Position numbers and translations under genes: made by a program. The notes below the pieces were generated by a model. That model did no database searches and had not been told where the DNA came from. It saw only the letters and a list, made by a program, of their open reading frames with translations. Of a stretch of DNA of 64,000 bases, positions 36,940 to 47,044 are shown in pieces. The DNA comes from Strigamia acuminata. Taxonomy: Eukaryota; Arthropoda; Chilopoda; Geophilomorpha; Linotaeniidae. The stretch lies in the NCBI GenBank assembly GCA_949358305.1, contig OX442323.1, positions 6,200,001 through 6,264,000 of the forward strand. Reading direction: 5' to 3'. Positions within the stretch are counted from its first letter, which is position 1, and each line of letters begins with the position of its first letter.

Positions 36940-39900
36940 CTATTGCCGTGTTGGGGGAACTTTAAGCTCCATACCTGAAGACTGAAGGTGCCCAGATCGA
37001 GACTGAAAAATGAGATGACAAGAACAAAGCATTAAGCAGTACCGCCACCAACTTATTAGCTAACAGAACGAGCGAGATAGAGGAAGAACGGAACCACGGA
37101 ACAGATTTTTTTATAAAAGAAAATGAATATCTTACCTTTTTGAGAATTGTGTGGATTGTGACGATTACTACGACGAGGATAATGAAAGCTCCGACAGCCA
37201 AAATGGCGTAAATGGCGGCGTTGCCGATTTGTTGAGGTTTAAACACGCGCTCTTTGAATGACGCGGCAAGGTTCTCTGGCCAGACAGCATTCTAAATGTT
37301 TTTAAATAAAATCAATTTATATTTGTTTGGATTTGAATTTTGTATTAATTAATTACTTCGTCGACCCAGAGGATGGGGAAGAGCATGTCGGTGAAATTCT
37401 TGAAGTTTCTGTAATGAATTTTTTTAAATTTTAGATAAAAATTCAAATTTTGAATAAATTTTTTACAATTTTTGATAAAAATTCCAATTTTGAATGAATT
37501 TTTTAAATTTTTTTAAAATTTTTGATAAAAATTCCAATTTTGAATGAATTTTTTAAAATTTTTGATAAAAATTTCAATTTTGAATGAATTTTTTTAAAAT
37601 TTTGGATAAAAATTCCAATTTTGAATGAATTATTTTAAATTTTTGATAAAAATTCCAATTTTGAATAAATTTTTTAAATTTTTTTTAAAATTTTTGATAA
37701 AAATTTCAATTTTGAATAAATTTTTTAAAATTTTTTATAAAAATTCCAATTTTGAACGAATTTTTTTAAATTTTTGATAAAAATTCCAATTTTGAATGAA
37801 TTTTTTAAATTTTTGATAAAAATTTCAATTTTGAATAAATTTTTTAAAATTTTTTATAAAAATTCCAATTTTGAACGAATTTTTTTAAATTTTTGATAAA
37901 AATTCCAATTTTGAATAAATTTTTTAAATTTTTGATAAAAATTCCAATTTTGAATGAATTTTTTAAATTTTTTTAAAATTTTTGATAAAAATTTCAATTT
38001 TGAATGAATTTTGTTAAATTTTGGATAAAAATTCAAAATTTGGATAAATTTTTTAAAATTTTGTATAAAAATTCAAATTTTGAATAAATTTATGGTTTCA
38101 ATTACGGAATATGTGTGAGCGACTTCACTTGAACGTTGAGTTGTAATCGTCTGTGGGCGTTAAGCACTACCCCAGTTGTCTATTTGGAATAAAAATTGAG
38201 TTTTGAAAAACATCTGGAATGGAAATTAATTTCGTTTTATTCGTTTTTATTACCGGTTCGATGTCCAAAATTGTTTCGTGGAGTGTTCTGTTTCTATTCA
38301 AGCCGATTACTGCGTCCGCATACCTGTCGTCACTCTGGTAAAAGTGTGGACTCGTCAACACGAGAGGAGCGTCTGAAAATTATAAAAATCCAAACGATAC
38401 ACTGCCATTCTATAGTGCTGGAATATATATAATTAATAATTCTCCTTTAAGTGTACAAAAAATACATTTTTATATCATTTTTGCATCTAAACGTGAATTT
38501 TTGATCACTTTATGCGTCTAAATGGCATTTATTGCATCTAAATATGCATTTTCCATCAACATATTTTCTATTGATCAATTTTTGCATTTAAATGTGCATT
38601 TTTTCACCAAAATATACAAATTGGTTAATTCTGTGCCTAAAAATGGTCAATTTTTTTTGTACACACCGCTAATAAGTGCACTTATGCACCTGCAAAACAG
38701 ATTTTGCGTGCCATCATCTTTCGTACCTTTTTTACATGTTTTTACAGCCAAAGCACCCGCTTTTAAACAATCTTTATCTAGCGGGCAAAAACATTTATTA
38801 TCCTCATTAAGATCGGGAGATGCCGTCACTTCAAAAGGTGGCGTGAATCTCATCGTTTTAATCCCTTGCACCATCGAATCTCGTTCGTATGTAATGTACA
38901 AAGACCTAAAATAAATATAAAAATATAAAAAATAAAATGGAAAAATGCCATTTTGTTGACATATACCTGCATAGATCAGTGGAAAAAAGGTATAGTTTAC
39001 TGTCACGCTTAACTGGGGCCTTGAACGTGCTGCCATCTGAATCAAAATAGAAATTATGTCATTTCGTTAAGAATATCAAAATATGCGAGCGCAAGTTGGC
39101 AAGCGCAAACAAAATTTAAAAACTATTTATAAAACGTCGTAAGCAGGATATCGATTTTTAGATGACATTAATCAATTACCTGATCCATTAATCCGATTAC
39201 AATATTCACTTCTCCAATAAGGTAGGTGCCTGTCGTACAAAAACAACAATTTCAGTAAACAAAGACAAAATGGCGGCCAAACCGTTTCTTAATTCTTACG
39301 TCGAATGGTTCCATTTGTAGATCTGCATGAATTTATCCGGGTCATTTACACCCGTGAAAACCTTATAAATACCATCAGACGTGTAATTTTGCTGCAAAAC
39401 AATGAAAATTAAAAAAAAAAAATTTTCCCCCGCTCACAAAAATCAAAACTTACGCCATATTGGAAACCGAACGTCCCGTTTGGCAACAGCTCTTTCTTAG
39501 CTTGTTTGGCTAAAAATATAAACAATTGGTCCTGGTATCCTTTAAATAATAACTCGTCCACCGTTTTTGTAACAAAAGGTTCGGCTTTATACATTTTGAT
39601 AATGTTCGGCAACATCATCTGTTGCATCAGTGACAATTTTCCTTCAGTATTCACAGCCATGGCCTACAAAAACACAAAATTCAGCCACTGACCAGGCCCT
39701 GCTCGTACCACTGACATCGACAATTATATATTACCGTGAAAGGAAGATTTAATGTCGTAAGCACATCTGTCAGAGCTCCTTTGCTTCTATTTGGTTCAAA
39801 AACGAACCATTTTAGTTGCTCGTAAGCGACGGTGTCTTCGGCCGGGTCGAAAGTGATGTTCACTTTTTGACGGTATTCCCTAAAAAAAATTGATTTTTAA

Positions 39901-42198
39901 TGTTTAAAAATTGTTTTAATGAAGTAGGATGATGTGTTTTTATTAATTTTTATTCGTCACCTAAATGTGTATGGTCCTAGTTGTTGTAAAATTGGTTTAC
40001 TACGGTTAGCTAGATAATCGGCGGCATTTGTTACATTGAAAAAATTGTACTCCATGTAAATTGGTACGGGCGCTTTTTCCCACGCTTTATATGATAGAGA
40101 TCCGTTTACTATTTTCATATTCTGCAAAAACAAAAACAAAAATCGAAGTTTTAAATTAGATTTCTCGGATAAACATGTTTTCAAATCGGATTTTTATTTT
40201 TTTTATTTTCTAATTTTTGACGCAAGGTGATAAATAAATAGAAAATGGCGGCCGATTGTGTGAACTTTTCTTTTCCTTTTCCTTATAGGAAAGAATTTTG
40301 CTGTTGAAAGGAAGTCTCACAATCAAATCATCAAAAGCTCAGTGCACGTCTCCTTAAATTAGATTAAATTCACTTTTAATGTATTCTATTCAGAGAATAA
40401 AATGGAAAATTACTCCACTCAAGATTCCTCTCGATTAAACACCGTGGAAAAAAAATAAAATAAAAAACACGAAATAAAAATAGTTGGAATATTCACGTCC
40501 AACTATTAAACATGCAATCTGATAAAACCGTAATTTGATTAAGATGTTCAAAAATCATGACTAAAAAAACAACATCAAAGTCCGTTTTACATTTGAAACA
40601 GGATCTATAATCCGATCTTGGATACCTTATCACATTTTTCAATTTGTCACTTAAAATTGATCAAACGTCTTAAATTCGATAGTTAAAAGCAAACAACCAA
40701 TTTCCTGCACGAAAATACGTCTTAAATTCCAATTCCTATCGCTCACCCCACCGAAAGAATGTGCAAAACGAAGATATTCTACAAAAATAAACAAAACCGG
40801 CCATTTCCTGTCAAAACAAAACTGATTCCAGTAGACTTGTGAATGGACATTTATGTTTACACGACCGTCATCGCCATTCAAAAGTCTACTGGAACACGTA
40901 AGGACAAGATACCCAATGTCAACACAAACCCCAACCCTCTATCAAAGAGATATGGCAGATGTAGACAAGAAATCGGGTCGAAATATCAAAGTCCCAGTGA
41001 AATTTCACAATGGAAAAAGCTACAATGAATGAAACAGATGGTTTTTAACAAAGTTTGGGTTCTTATTCAATTAAGAAAGATTCTTATCACTGCATAACGA
41101 GGAAAACATTAAAAAGCCGATTCACATTAACATTTGCAAGATTTCGATCCGGAAATACAAAATTCGAAATTATTCAGATAGTCGTGGCTGGCATCAGCCC
41201 ACAAATCGTCTGATTTCCACTATACATTATTGTCTGTTTTGAGAATGGAATTATTGAACAATAAACTCAATTATCATCGTTATTAATTATTATCTTACAC
41301 AATAAGTGATTTTAATTATTCATTTTGATCGTTTTGGATTTGTGGATTTGTGTGTGTGCACACTTTTTAACTGTTTACTTCTTTGCTACATAAAACTTTT
41401 GACCCATTTTAGCTTTTGTTCGATTCAAAGACCCCAATTTTTTTTTCTTTTAAGAAAAAATTATTCTAATTTATTTAATTTTTTTTTAATTATTTTTGAA
41501 TTAGGTCTTTTCCTGGGTTTCTTTCTAGTGAATTCAAAATTTGTCATGTGCGAATTTCCTGCATTTTTTAACGGTTTGTTTCTGCTTTTGCGGTTTCTAA
41601 GTAAAAAAAAAAAAATGCGTCTCTAATTTCGTTTTGAAATTTGTTTTTGACTATTTTTTTTTTAAAATGATAAATAAATTAATATATTATTAATTATTAT
41701 AAAAATTTGCACTTTCTCCTTCGAATATTTCACTTGAACCAAATAAATCCACACCTTGACCCCATTATCAAAAAAAAAAAAAAAAAAAAAAAATTTCCAT
41801 AAATTCACTTTCAAAGATCAAAAAAACAATAAATTTGCATAAAATCCCAACCAATTATTCCCACTCGAAAACAAAAAAAAATCTCACCAGAAATAAATAT
41901 TTTTTTCACTTATCAAACTATAAATAAATAAAATTAAAAAAAAAACCCTAAAAAATAATCAATAAAATCACAAAAAGACACATGTCGACCTTTGTTCATC
42001 CTTCCGACCTAAAACGACCATAAAACGACCAAAACACATGTAAAAAAACGTAAAAAAACAAAAAAAAACACCGCTTACCTCCTTTATTTTACTAGCAATA
42101 ATATCTGGAAAGACGACATAGAGCACAGCCCCTAGCGCGAACAGCACAGCACCCACAGTTCCGGCGATTCCCAATTTGGCGGTCACATTAAGTCCCAT
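36940..42198 (-). CDS. CD36 / scavenger receptor class B family protein
   Basis: Thirteen exons: 42198-42079, 40121-39961, 39879-39735, 39663-39454, 39391-39300, 39229-39180, 39036-38967, 38905-38727, 38372-38254, 38179-38106, 37408-37357, 37291-37136, 37002-36940; 496 aa, all phases consistent. These receptors bind lipids, lipoproteins or modified ligands through one large ectodomain anchored at both ends. There is an N-terminal membrane helix (residues about 7-31), the CD36 core (NGSLSYKAWEKAPVPIYMEYNFFNVTNA, LGPYTFREYR, HLPYWRSEYCNRINGSDGSTF) and the six ectodomain cysteines (EYC, DLC, CFCP, KDC, KTC). The second helix is at about 449-472. The 20-residue tail (KKSRSGHLQSSG..., ending PPTRQ) has no acidic dileucine signal of the LIMP-2 type, so plasma-membrane residence is more likely than lysosomal targeting. 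Intron 1 is about 2 kb; intron 10 holds a minisatellite. Confidence 0.95.
37425..38090. repeat. 40-41 bp minisatellite in the CD36-family gene, intron 10
   Basis: Tandem units spaced 40-41 bp (occasionally 50 bp), such as ATTCCAATTTTGAATGAA plus TTTTTTAAATTTTTGATAAAA, filling almost the entire intron between 37,409 and 38,105. Confidence 0.9.
40826..40894. ncRNA. Candidate intronic hairpin RNA (pre-miRNA-like)
   Basis: A 69-nt hairpin in intron 1 of the CD36-family gene. Arms 40826-40846 and 40874-40894 pair over 21 bp with one mismatch (TTCCAGTAGACTTGTGAATG against its inverted copy), with a 27-nt loop. Arm and loop sizes fit an animal pre-miRNA, but a tiny inverted-repeat transposon remnant is equally possible. 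Orientation is undetermined. Confidence 0.35.
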
Positions 42199-42784
42199 GG
42201 CCGGAGAATGTTACAATTTCCCTCAATGGAACTTAACACCAGCACAAACAAGCAAAATGTGATCAATCTCATACCGTTCATCCAGCTTTTACATAGTACA
42301 CATACTCAAAACCTCACGTGGTCTCCACACAAGCCGCGTCACACCGGATGACGTCACGCCTCGCTCCTTATCACGCCATTACTTTCCCTTTCTTCCTATA
42401 GGGGCCTTTATTCCACGCACCCTGGGTCAATGAAACACTTCAATCACCAATTCCCACTCGCTTTCTTAATTACACGTCGGATTTCAATCAGATTTCAAAT
42501 TCATTTCAATCTAAACGACCAAAAAAAATCATTTTATTTCATGTAATCTTTCGCTATTTTGAATGTAAAAAAAAAACAATACGAGAAATTAAATGTACAA
42601 AAACAATTGGTTGGAATTAATTCAGCTGCGCACATTTTGTTTGATTCGGTTTTTGTCTGTCTTCTTAAACGGCATGCGTAGAAAGAAAAAAGTCACTAGG
42701 AAATTACACAAATAAAGTGGAATAATATCAAGTTAAACATGGAAAAACCAACTAAAAAATATCAATTTTTTAACGATTCTCCAA

Positions 42785-44610
42785 TTAGGTGTCGTCTGGT
42801 AATATATCCGGATGTAGATAATTACAAAGTTCCACTTCGCTGTTGACTATCGTCACCTTGTTTGCAGTCACTTCGTTCAACCTGCGGGAGAAAGATTTTT
42901 TTAAATGCGATTTTTACGGGGGGAGATGTAAAGAAAACCGGTTTATTTTTTGTTTTTATGGGTTTTACCAGCCGCGAATGATGCTCCAACAACCGGAAAA
43001 GAGAGCGGGAGCATTTGTAATAAGGCAAATGCCCAGCCTTTCGGGGTAGTGTTTGCTGAGCAACCAAATGAGGTTTTTTACAAATTGATAATCCATGCAG
43101 TTCACGCCAAAATCTTTCAAATCGAAAACGATGCAAAGATTGTCGATAATTTCTTCGTGACATCGTTTACAAGCTTCTTCCTAATAACAAATAAATAAAT
43201 TAATAACGCAAGTAATCATTTTTTTAGTCTATAAAGGCATTTAAGCAGCGTTTTTTAGTCTAAAAAGGCATTTAATCATCTTTTTTTAGTCCAAAAAGGA
43301 ATATTTGCAACATTTTTTAGTCTAATAAGGCATAAAATCAGCATTTTTTAGTCTAAAAAGGAATATAATCGACATTTTTTAGCAAAAAAGCCATATAATC
43401 GACATTTTTTAGCAAAAAAAGCCATATAATCGACACTTTTTAGCAAAAAAAGGCATATAATCGACATTTTTTAGCAAAAAAAGCCATATAATCGACATTT
43501 TTTAGCAAAAAAGCCATATAATCGACATTTTTTAGCAAAAAAAAGCATATAATCGACACTTTTTAGCAAAAAAAGGCATATAATCGACATTTTTCAGTCT
43601 AAAAAGGCATAAAATCGGCATTTCTCACACGAAAAAAGCATCTACTCGGCATTTTTACTCAAAAAGGACATTTTGCGCCTAAAAAGTGTAATGCAAAGCA
43701 TTTTTGTGCCTAAAAAGTGTAATAAAATGCATTTCTGTGCCGAAAATTTCCTTTATTCCACAAAAAAAGTGATTTCTTGACATTAATTACCAAAATATAC
43801 ACTATAAATCGTGTAAGTTCATCGATATCTCTTTCGTTTACATTGTGATTCTTAGCGGGAATGTAGACAATTGGTCTAAAAAAAAAAAAAAAAAAAAAAA
43901 AACCATAAATGATTAATTCCTCTCGCCGAATTGAACATTAATTAACCTCCCGTGCATATCTCTGTGCCTGCACAACACGGCCTTCTTTTTTTCTATGTGT
44001 GATTTGATAATGGTGTCCTCTTCGCTTAAGGAAGCCACGCCGAATTCCCTCCTCCATTTGTTGGTTTTCAGAATCGATTTAAAAGCATCGTCCGCATTAC
44101 CAAACGCTCGTAGATAACGACGCAGCGAAAAATCCGTATGGTACTGCAAACCAAACACAATTAAAACCAAAAAACTCAATTAAATCAATCGATTAAACCG
44201 AATTAAACCTAATCAACTCACCTGCTCGGGATCAGCCTCGAAAATCATCTAAAAAATGGAAAAAAATGGAAAAAATTAAAAAAAAATCAATTTCAACGCG
44301 AAAAAAATCATTTTTAAACGTTAAATTTAATTTTCTATGTATTTAATTATGTTTTTCGGCGGTGGAATGTTCGGTTTTGTAACCGGAGTGGAAATTCCAG
44401 CGAACACACAATGAAAACAGACGTGGAAAAAAGAGTTGTGATGTCTAGTCGGCCAATGTAATTTCACACCAGTCGGTGTGGCGCCATCCATTCGACGCTC
44501 ATTGCACCTTTTTTTCGTCGTAACATTGTCCTGGGAATCAAATGTTGATCACTTACTTTACACCGAGTCTTCAAATCCTTGAAAACTTCTTCGGAATTGG
44601 AAGTAGCCAT
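42785..44610 (-). CDS. CRAL-TRIO (Sec14-like) lipid-binding protein
   Basis: Six exons: 44610-44557, 44248-44222, 44143-43947, 43875-43791, 43180-42969, 42881-42785; 223 aa. Sec14/CRAL-TRIO proteins bind and move phospholipids, tocopherol or retinoids between membranes. The N-terminal helices are short (DFSLRRYLRAFGNADDAFKS, then TNKWRREFGV). The lipid-binding lobe contains CRHRDMHGRPIVYIPAKNHN, NLCIVFDLKDFGVNCMDYQF and a helix/strand segment (LLSKHYPERLGICLITNAPA). It ends NEVTANKVTIVNSEVEL...YLHPDILPDDT. The family's basic gate region (VNSEVELCNYL) and the HYPERL motif are clear. There is no GOLD or MSP domain, so this is the stand-alone short form, similar in size to the CRAL-TRIO module of MOSPD2-like proteins. 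The ligand is unknown. Confidence 0.9.
43225..43640. repeat. 30-31 bp minisatellite in CRAL-TRIO intron 4
   Basis: About thirteen units of 30-31 bp, built on AGCAAAAAAGCCATATAATC plus GACATTTTTT, inside the intron between 43,181 and 43,790. Confidence 0.9.
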
Positions 44611-45185
44611 GTTAATCGTGCGCTGTGCACTTTTTTTTTTTTTTTAATGGTTTCTTAGTTAATTGCTCGAATTACACTTACGAGGAGTTTGTCATAGCTA
44701 CTACCGGGTTAAATACTCGACTAATGTTCGTGAATTGGGCTTATTTCGCCCTGTTTCTAAGAAATACGGCTAATTTTGTAACGGGCCACGGTTACTCAAA
44801 CCCTCAAACTGCTTGTCGTTCACCCATACCCCCTCTGACGGCGGACGATAAAAGCGATTCGCCGATAAAATTTCAATTTTTTAAAATCACGTTAAAATTT
44901 ATAATCGTTATTAACTTAATATTAATTCAACAAAAGAAATTTCACCATCAATATTCCTGTTAAATCAACAATGAAGAACTCCCACGTTTGTTCCTAAATA
45001 ATGATAATGAAACAAACATGGCGGCGCCATTAAAATAATCGAAAAGATAAACAACAAAAAAACCGAAAATATAATTTTATTCCAGAGATTTTAATACGAT
45101 TAAATCATTACAACCCATTCCTAAATATAACAAACACACATAAAAACAAAAATAAAACAATTTGATCTTTAATAAATCGAACAAT

Positions 45186-46250
45186 TTACACAACTCGAGT
45201 CGGCTGACTGAAAGCGTCATAGACATTCGCACCGAACAATTTAATCGTTTCATCTTGCAGCAAACTTTCGAGCACATGTTTCGGCTTTGTGCTGCACTGA
45301 ACAAAAACAAAATTATTCAAAGCCGGAATCAATTTCGCCATCGGAGCGCCGACTTCGTGCGGATTCTTAAACTCCGTTCCCTCGCGACCGTCCATCTCCA
45401 GATAAAAATCCGTCACCAAATCGGACAAATTCGCAAAACACAACTCAACGGCGTGACCCAAAACCACCACAAACTCCTCACTGTCTAAAATATCGCGTGT
45501 TTCATTCAAAAGCCGCATCAAATCCTCTCTGATAACATCGGGCATTAAATTCACATTAGTCACGGGGATCGCAAACGCGCTCAAATTGCTCGCCGGAACA
45601 AAACCCGCCGCAATCGCCTTCAAAATCTCATCCACGTCGGCCAATTTCAGCTTTTCCTTCAACGGAATGGCGCCCACGACCTCCTCCACGATCGTTTTCA
45701 TCACATCGACGAACCGGGCGAGCCCGGCGCCGAGAAAATGCTCGACGCACTGCAGGAACTTCTCCTGCAACTCGCTCGATCCCATCATGCAACTCTCGTC
45801 CACTCTGGCCTCGTTTTTCGTACTCAGATACATGTATCCGCCGATTATATTGAACTGCACGCGTAGTAAGAGGACTAGAAGCGCGTTGGAATAGGCGGCG
45901 ACGGCCGCGCGGGTGAAGGCCACGATTTTCAGTTCTTCCCACAGTTGGATTTTGTTCTTCGGGTTCGTTTTGAGCACGCTGCGCAGTCCGTCCGAGTCGA
46001 GTAAATTGGTGATGGAGGCGCGCAGGTTGTCGATTAGGGTTAATATGGTCTGGTTGCAGCTTTGCTGGGTGCTTTCGTAGTGTTTGCCGCGTCGAAAGTG
46101 TTCGAAATATTCAATCATGTTGTTTTGTCGTCGTTCTTGGAGCTTGGCGACGGCGAATTTGGCGAGTGCGAAGCCGCCTCCGACGAGTGCGCACGTGAAG
46201 ATTCCTTTGCGGTGATGGCGTTTTATTAAAGCCCACATTTTTCTCATCAT
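45186..46250 (-). CDS. PEX3: Peroxisomal biogenesis factor 3 (peroxin-3)
   Basis: A single uninterrupted frame of 354 codons, close to the usual 370. PEX3 is the peroxisomal membrane anchor that docks PEX19 with its membrane-protein cargo. The N-terminus is basic (MMRKMWALIKRHHRKG), followed by one membrane helix (FTCALVGGGFALAKFAVAKL) and a cytosolic helical domain (KIQLWEELKIVAFTRAAVAAYSNALL, QFNIIGGYMYLS, ELCFANLSDLVTDFYLEM). Two ATGs lie at the start; the first is taken, and MRKMW from the second is equally possible. Lack of introns is unusual beside the intron-rich neighbours. TIMM8 lies 74 bp upstream on the same strand. Confidence 0.95.
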   Translation of the reverse strand: MMRKMWALIKRHHRKGIFTCALVGGGFALAKFAVAKLQERRQNNMIEYFEHFRRGKHYESTQQSCNQTILTLIDNLRASITNLLDSDGLRSVLKTNPKNKIQLWEELKIVAFTRAAVAAYSNALLVLLLRVQFNIIGGYMYLSTKNEARVDESCMMGSSELQEKFLQCVEHFLGAGLARFVDVMKTIVEEVVGAIPLKEKLKLADVDEILKAIAAGFVPASNLSAFAIPVTNVNLMPDVIREDLMRLLNETRDILDSEEFVVVLGHAVELCFANLSDLVTDFYLEMDGREGTEFKNPHEVGAPMAKLIPALNNFVFVQCSTKPKHVLESLLQDETIKLFGANVYDAFSQPTRVV

Positions 46251-46324
46251 TTTTGTCGGTCGGAAGTCGAAATTTCGGTTGTCGGATGCGCGGAAATGGA
46301 AATAAACGGGGGGAATGTTATTTA

Positions 46325-46594
46325 TTAGGACGATTCTTTGTCGTTAAATTGTCGCGCTTTGTCCAGGCGACCAACTACGTAGTTTGTTGTGTCGATAAAT
46401 CGTTCGACGCAGTTGATGAGGCAGTTTTCCGTGCGGGAGTCGAGGCGTGTGCCGGGCTTCTCCATGCACATGTCCCAACAGGCTTCCGTCAACGAGTGCA
46501 CCAAATACTGGAAACGTTGTTTTTGCGTCTCTGTGTCGATAAAATGCTGCAGTTCCGGGTCCGATTGGAATTTTTCTCTGTCGAAAAAATTCAT
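46325..46594 (-). CDS. TIMM8: Mitochondrial intermembrane-space chaperone Tim8
   Basis: Single exon, 89 aa. Tim8 pairs with Tim13 to escort hydrophobic precursors across the intermembrane space to the TIM22 and SAM complexes. The twin CX3C motif is intact (CWDMC and CLINC) and spaced as in human TIMM8A/B. Strongly conserved blocks surround it ([50 protein letters not shown]). The stop codon overlaps a poly(A) signal (TAATAAA). A GT donor-like site (GTGAGT) lies about 70 bp upstream of the ATG, so a short 5' UTR intron is possible. Confidence 0.96.
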   Translation of the reverse strand: MNFFDREKFQSDPELQHFIDTETQKQRFQYLVHSLTEACWDMCMEKPGTRLDSRTENCLINCVERFIDTTNYVVGRLDKARQFNDKESS

Positions 46595-47044
46595 AGTATG
46601 TGGATTAACACCAACACCAGAATCTCGTGATTAATATGCCAAAAAGAATGCCTGAATACTCACGAGGATTACGGTTGTCGCGACTCTTCCATTGCTTCTC
46701 ACTTGCGGGATTCTACGGGAGCCTAGAAGGACTGTACACATTTATTTACAAAAGATGTTTTGTAACGGGTGTAATTTGAATAAATTGATTTTATTGCACG
46801 TATGACTTGAATAATTTGATAATTTAAGTATTGAGAAGGTATTTCTCAGATTTATGGTGATTATGTGTTATGAACGTAAAGATGGTTGTGATTCTACCGA
46901 CTCCGTAGTTTTTTCAAGATCACTTCGTCAGATGGCGTTGTAGACAATAATAATGGCGGTGGGGAATTTGAAGTTTTTATTTTACTTTCTTTTGATCACT
47001 TCGGCACCGATCAAACCGTGAATCAAAGGAATTATTTCTCGGAA
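46595..47044. promoter_or_regulatory. Divergent promoter region, TIMM8 / RAP1-like gene
   Basis: Only 450 bp separate the two divergent start codons. The interval contains ATAATGGCGG (about 46,950), the ATGGCGG core common at putative promoters in this window. No TATA box is obvious. Confidence 0.4.

Noticed and set aside
44625-44963. 112-codon + strand frame between CRAL-TRIO and PEX3
   Set aside because: Opens in a T-run, no domain, and a basic AT-driven end.
45162-45942. Frames antisense or shifted within PEX3
   Set aside because: PEX3 identity is clear and continuous for 354 codons.
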